Shown: piece after piece, positions 31,501-36,097 of the stretch
How the letters are laid out: each line of letters opens with the position of its first letter
How positions within the stretch are numbered: position 1 is the first letter of the stretch
NCBI GenBank assembly: GCA_028285035.1
Contig: JANQQF010000147.1
Span: 1-36,097 of the forward strand
Direction of reading: 5' to 3'
Length of the DNA: 36,097 nt
Origin: Phycisphaerae bacterium
GTDB lineage: Bacteria; Chloroflexota; Anaerolineae; 4572-78; J111
Position numbers and translations under genes: made by a program
The notes under the pieces: model-generated
Database searches by the model: none
What the model was told of the DNA's origin: nothing
What the model saw: the letters and a program-made list of their open reading frames with translations, nothing else

Positions 31501-31905
31501 GGGCCGATTGTGACCATCACTAACGAATTTGCTGGGTCTGATGGGGACATCTTCTGTCACGCCTTTAAGCTGATGGGGCTTGGCCCATTGATCGGAAAAC
31601 GCACCTGGGGGGGGGTCATTGGTATATGGCCTCGACATTCATTGGTCGATGGAACGACCACAACTCAGCCAGAGTTTTCCAATTGGTTCGAGGATGTAGG
31701 CTGGGCTGTCGAAAATTACGGCACAGACCCTGATATTGAAGTTGAAATCACCCCACAAGATTATGTAGAAGGCAAAGATCCACAACTTGATCAGGGCCTC
31801 GCCGAAATTAAGGCCTTGATGGAGCAGAATCCCCCCAAAGTGCCAAATTTTGGCCCATTACCCAAACTCACTTTGCCTACCTTACCAAAGGCAAAAGATG
31901 AATAA
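28555..31905 (+). CDS. Tricorn-like S41 family protease
   Basis: A 1116-residue cytoplasmic protein (no signal peptide) with the tricorn layout: two N-terminal beta-propellers of PD40-type repeats (about 1-690), a helical C1 region, a PDZ-like domain and a C-terminal S41 protease domain. The tricorn active-site residues are all found: Ser754-His755 (GTSHAYE), Ser995 (EFAGSDGD), Glu1053 (VENYG), and Asp941 (VDVRFNGGG) at the substrate-specificity position. It would trim peptides released by larger proteases. Two Lys-rich insertions stand out, about 537-552 between propeller blades and 860-869 after the PDZ-like domain. The gene stands alone; AGGAAAA lies upstream of the ATG. Confidence 0.93.
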   Translation: MATDGYYRLPTINKRRVIFVCEDDLWEVSTRGGTPRRLTANLGRVSHPVASPNGRQLAFIGREDGENEVYVMPMSGGPAKRITFLGSETIVLGWTPDSKNIIFCSNARQPFRSQMMPYTISPKGGQPELLPYGPVRAISYGPTGGVVLGRRATDLANWKRYRGGTKGDFWIDEKGKGNFELLLKDLDGNMACPMWIDKRIYFLSDHEGIANIYSVTPSGDDIQRHTHHNDFYVRNPSTDGTQIVYRAGADLYVFNPTSKDDPTKVNIRWNSSQTQRNRKFVSPISYLDHYSLHPKGHSVAFNTRGKSFTMSNWEGAALQQGQQHGVRYRLTQWLNDGRRLVMVSDAGGEEGIEIHAPTPAGTYQVKRLADLDIGRPLFLSVSPTEDAIIFGNHRYELMHIDLKSGNLQQLDRSDYGRIRQASWSPDGRWVAYNFSTSLTTAAIKLYNLEANETYFITPPNRMYDFYPNFDPEGKYLYFISIRDFNPVHDSHYFEFGFPMGVRPYLITLQKDLPNPFIPLPNGAPPANKNQNEPNQDAQKEKDKKKKGKDEEPTSESPRQPPPLMIDLEGIQQRIVAFPLSEGKYYQIEGISKGRVLFTSYPIEGLLNDNDAKDSTPKGIIEMYDLVERRTEYIAGGLFSFKPSRDYNHIIYRTAKNLRVLKAGEKPDASASGFSKRSGWVKLSRARVAIQPLEEWQQMFREAWRLQRDHFWTEDMSAVDWQLIYERYYPLIERVATRSEFSDLMWEMQGELGTSHAYEMGGDYRPAPRYFQGFLGADFTYDPDAKGYRITHIVQGDSWLEKIDSPLNRLGVNAQINDLLVAIDGQMLNANTSPESLLVNRENSEVQLTLVSQKVVNLETKKKKKKKKTKVENTIRTVLVKTLKDERRARYREWVEANRRYVYEATEGEVGYLHIPDMGAFGFAEFHRYYLAESERAGLIVDVRFNGGGNVSQLLLEKLARRRLGYDQPRYGTPTPYPEHSVLGPIVTITNEFAGSDGDIFCHAFKLMGLGPLIGKRTWGGVIGIWPRHSLVDGTTTTQPEFSNWFEDVGWAVENYGTDPDIEVEITPQDYVEGKDPQLDQGLAEIKALMEQNPPKVPNFGPLPKLTLPTLPKAKDE

Positions 31906-32246
31906 GGCAGTTCCAAGAAAATAAATGGACAATCAAACAGAAGATTTGAACAATATAAATATTAATTGAGCTAGAAGTAGAACTGTTTTAAAGCTTTTAT
32001 ACAGGGGAGCGATCCTGAAAATTTGTGGGGCACACTGACTCATCATTTTAACTAATTTAATGCTTGGAAAGGCCTAAATTAACAAAATAGAGCAAACGTG
32101 TGCGTAAAAAAACTGGCTTTTCACGCACATTTGTTCCATTTTTTAAGGTTCAAAATTTTATCCCAATTACGCCACAACATTTAGTGGTCATTTCCTTGCT
32201 TCTCCCCATATTTTGTGGTGTAAATCTTAAGTCACACTGCTTTTAT

Positions 32247-32290
32247 TTGAGAAAATCTGCACTTTATAGTATAATATCTAGTGCAGATTT
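32247..32290 (+). promoter_or_regulatory. gyrB promoter embedded in an 11-bp inverted repeat
   Basis: TTGAGA (32247-32252), 17 bp and TATAAT (32270-32275) form a good sigma70-like promoter about 200 bp before gyrB. Perfect arms AAATCTGCACT (32253-32263) and AGTGCAGATTT (32280-32290) flank the -10 box with a 16-bp gap. The geometry is like the dioxygenase promoter at 19999-20054, although the arm sequence differs. Confidence 0.7.
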
Positions 32291-32451
32291 GAATAATTGT
32301 ATGAATTACACAATTGTCCTAAAAATCATCCCCTAAAAATCTCTAAATTGAAATTTTGACCAGTAGATGGTCAAATTCTAATCTAGCCTCAAATGAAGTG
32401 ACCTTTCAAAACCTTTAGGGTCTTTAGAGGGTGTAGTTTATAAATTTATCA

Positions 32452-32469
32452 ACCTGTCAGATTACAGGT
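32452..32469 (+). promoter_or_regulatory. Leader hairpin next to the gyrB ribosome binding site
   Basis: ACCTGT (32452-32457) pairs with ACAGGT (32464-32469), ending directly before GGAGG (32470-32474). It could modulate ribosome access to gyrB. Confidence 0.4.
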
Positions 32470-32480
32470 GGAGGTATTGA

Positions 32481-34406
<1,926 letters not shown>

Positions 34407-34438
34407 AGCAAAGTAGAAAAAAACACTAGCTTTTGAAG

Positions 34439-34466
34439 AGCACCTTATAAACTAAGGTGCTTTTTT
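34439..34466 (+). terminator. Rho-independent terminator after gyrB
   Basis: AGCACCTTA-TAAAC-TAAGGTGCT, a perfect 9-bp stem followed by a T run, 33 bp after the stop. Confidence 0.92.
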
Positions 34467-34486
34467 GATTCTTATCCCCTATAGGC

Positions 34487-35860
34487 CTACCCCGCCGGTC
34501 TGCCTTCAGGATAAAATTGATAGCCGCCTTCAGGTTTACCGCGCCAAGTAAGCAAGTGAGTAGGGGTGCTGGGGAAGGGTTCGATTTTTTTGCGGATGCC
34601 AGCAATGATTTGGTAAAGGCTATCATCGGACACGCCATTTTGCCGGAGATCGTCCGGCCACGTTTCAAAAATCAGATTTGTTTTGGTATGGCGCTGATAG
34701 GGATTTTTCACCAAAAATATCAACACAGCTAGTTCTAAATCCGTCAAATCAGGCACTAACGTTTGTCCCTGATACATCTCTCCTGTGTCTTCATCCAACC
34801 AAATCTTGCCTCGACTGCGGCCCGCGATATCAGCGATGTACCTATCAAGGAGTTGGCCGTTGACCACCCAACTTGCGCCTTTTTGGCGACACACCCCCTT
34901 TTGGGCCAGTTGGTTAAATAGTGCCCGATGAGGTTTGACAAATTTTTCGGTCTTCTTTGAGGTACGTTTTTGCAACTCCGCGAGAAGAAATTGCTCCTCT
35001 TGAGTTAAGCCTGCCCATATCTTGTCCAGCCGATGGATCACACTTTTCTGGTTAATTAGCCTGGTCAATTTTTGTTTAGGAGTCAGTGCCTCCGTTGTTT
35101 GTTGCCACCAACGACAGACAGCCTTGAGTAAGGCCGGAAATCCCCCGGTGAGGGCTAAAATTTCCTCGACCTCCTCTGGGGCTGGCATTTCCCGAAGCTC
35201 CTCTTGAACAACGCGACGGCTGTCTGTCTTGTTCATCGCCCCAACCCAGCACACATCATTATCGAGCAACTCATACATATTACCTAGTCGCTCTCGATTG
35301 GGCAGATAAGCGATCTCTTGGGGCATCCCGGCGATGTAGGTCAGGGTGTCCTTAAAATCATCCCGTAGACTCCGTAGGGTGTTGACCATACGCGGGGTGG
35401 CTAACTCGCAAAAGTGGTTAAATCGGTTAAAGACCAAGACGACCTGAATCGCTTCCTCTTGAAAGGCCTGCAACAACTCTTGCAAAGCGCTTTGGGGCAA
35501 AAACGGGTCAGTAACGGCCTCATTTTTTTGATACAATCGGGTGATTTTTTGTTGTAAATCAGAATTAAAAGAGTCAGGACCCCGGTAAAATGCCCGTAAT
35601 ATGACCCGATAGAGGGTAGCCAAATCGCTGGCGGGCAAGCTATTCAAATCTACAGCGACCAAGGCCACCTTACCCGCTGATGACAAATATTGATTTAACA
35701 CATTGGGGCGATGACAGAGAAACCCCAAGAGATTTGAGCGACCACATCCCGGCAAACCCACTACCGACCCACTCAATTGCTCCTTGATCCAACTGGCAAT
35801 AATAGCCACTTCCTCGGATCGATAATTGTCATCATATGTCAGCCAGGCCCGTTGTTTCAT
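34487..35860 (-). CDS. AAA/STAND-like protein with C-terminal OmpR/PhoB-type winged helix, degenerate Walker motifs
   Basis: A 457-residue protein. The N-terminal P-loop NTPase region has VVGLPGCGRSN (33-43), in which the Walker A Lys is Arg41 (CGC codon). The Walker B-like strand VVLVFNRF (140-147) has Asn145 where Asp is expected. Residues 350-452 form a winged helix of the OmpR/PhoB type (LTDLELAVLIFLVKN, then SDDSLYQIIAGIRKKIEP and the wing GGYQF). It may be a DNA-binding regulator that no longer hydrolyses ATP, or binds it only weakly. GGGGAAT precedes the ATG. It converges on gyrB across the terminator. Ligand and targets are unknown; the CTGAC array at 22597-22661 is the type of site its domain might bind. 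Confidence 0.75.
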   Translation of the reverse strand: MKQRAWLTYDDNYRSEEVAIIASWIKEQLSGSVVGLPGCGRSNLLGFLCHRPNVLNQYLSSAGKVALVAVDLNSLPASDLATLYRVILRAFYRGPDSFNSDLQQKITRLYQKNEAVTDPFLPQSALQELLQAFQEEAIQVVLVFNRFNHFCELATPRMVNTLRSLRDDFKDTLTYIAGMPQEIAYLPNRERLGNMYELLDNDVCWVGAMNKTDSRRVVQEELREMPAPEEVEEILALTGGFPALLKAVCRWWQQTTEALTPKQKLTRLINQKSVIHRLDKIWAGLTQEEQFLLAELQKRTSKKTEKFVKPHRALFNQLAQKGVCRQKGASWVVNGQLLDRYIADIAGRSRGKIWLDEDTGEMYQGQTLVPDLTDLELAVLIFLVKNPYQRHTKTNLIFETWPDDLRQNGVSDDSLYQIIAGIRKKIEPFPSTPTHLLTWRGKPEGGYQFYPEGRPAG

Positions 35861-35967
35861 TAAGATTCCCCTTTGAATAAAGCGTAATGTAGTTTGTAAA
35901 GGCTAAAAATTTATCTCGGTCATTAACCTAATAGACGAAGCAGTTAAAACCCGTAAAATCGATTTAT

Positions 35968-36057
35968 GTCATCCCCGCGTGGTTTTAGCGGGGGATCCAT
36001 CGTTCGCTGCCCCCCGGCCAGTGGATGCCCGACAAAAGCATTCGGGCAGGACATGAC
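35968..36057. repeat. GC-rich compound inverted-repeat element
   Basis: Outer arms GTCAT (35968-35972) and ATGAC (36053-36057) enclose two stems: CCCCGC/GCGGGG (about 35973-35994) and TGCCCGA/TCGGGCA (about 36025-36048), followed by a T run. It is much richer in GC than the surrounding DNA and looks like a dispersed REP/MITE-type intergenic repeat. Confidence 0.6.
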
Positions 36058-36097
36058 TTTTTTATTCCGGTTTTTATTTGATTTCTCTATAAGTTGC

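Noticed and set aside
32100..32336. 78-codon GTG-started open frame upstream of gyrB
   Set aside because: No ribosome binding site; it runs through the hairpin at 32099-32129 and the gyrB promoter, and its composition is that of AT-rich non-coding DNA.

Overview
The window looks like a chromosomal segment of a Chloroflexota-type bacterium (Anaerolineae/Caldilineae-like). This is inferred from gene style only: an ABC lipoprotein with an Ala/Glu-rich linker after the lipobox, UgpC-type ATPase pairs, a tricorn-like protease, a split XdhC pair and an AAA/winged-helix regulator. There is no rRNA or marker tree to prove it. No tRNA, rRNA, CRISPR array, transposase or phage gene was seen.

Region 1 (about 1-19.9 kb) is a carbohydrate or polyol catabolic locus, almost all on the minus strand. 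Read in transcription order it has a degenerate receiver protein, a lipoprotein carrying two near-identical substrate-binding domains, two permeases, two ATPases, a small membrane protein, a TIM-barrel isomerase and a Gfo/Idh/MocA dehydrogenase. A plus-strand FGGY kinase starts next to the receiver gene. Beyond it, on the minus strand, come a creatininase-family amidohydrolase, a Tm-1-like/UPF0261 protein, a ketose 3-epimerase-like protein, a GlcF-like Fe-S protein with a GlcD-like flavoprotein, and a FadR-type GntR regulator with a palindromic operator. Dehydrogenase, creatininase-type ring hydrolase, epimerase and kinase together resemble the logic of the Thermotoga inositol pathway (IolG/IolN/IolO). 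The true substrate is unknown.

The transporter is the most unusual part. ATPase A has Asn at its H-loop and ATPase B has LPSGE instead of LSGGQ. In a head-to-tail heterodimer both defects fall in the same composite ATP site, which predicts one active and one degenerate site. The binding protein is a tandem fusion of two copies about 94% identical over 397 residues.

Region 2 (about 20-25.3 kb) holds an indoleamine 2,3-dioxygenase gene followed by a METTL25-like methyltransferase gene, two small unknown genes, a DUF4864-like lipoprotein behind a helically phased CTGAC repeat array, and a TetR regulator divergent from CDGSH and pirin genes. A near-perfect promoter with a palindrome inside its spacer lies between TetR and CDGSH.

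Region 3 (about 25.5-36.1 kb) holds an acyl-CoA ligase overlapping a split XdhC pair, a tricorn-like protease, gyrB, and an AAA/winged-helix protein with degenerate Walker motifs.

Non-coding DNA is rich in structure. It includes long imperfect hairpins between genes in several sequence families, a six-unit array of 17-bp self-complementary repeats, a duplicated element of about 77 bp containing TGGACTAGTCCA, and two promoters whose -10 boxes are flanked by long inverted-repeat arms.
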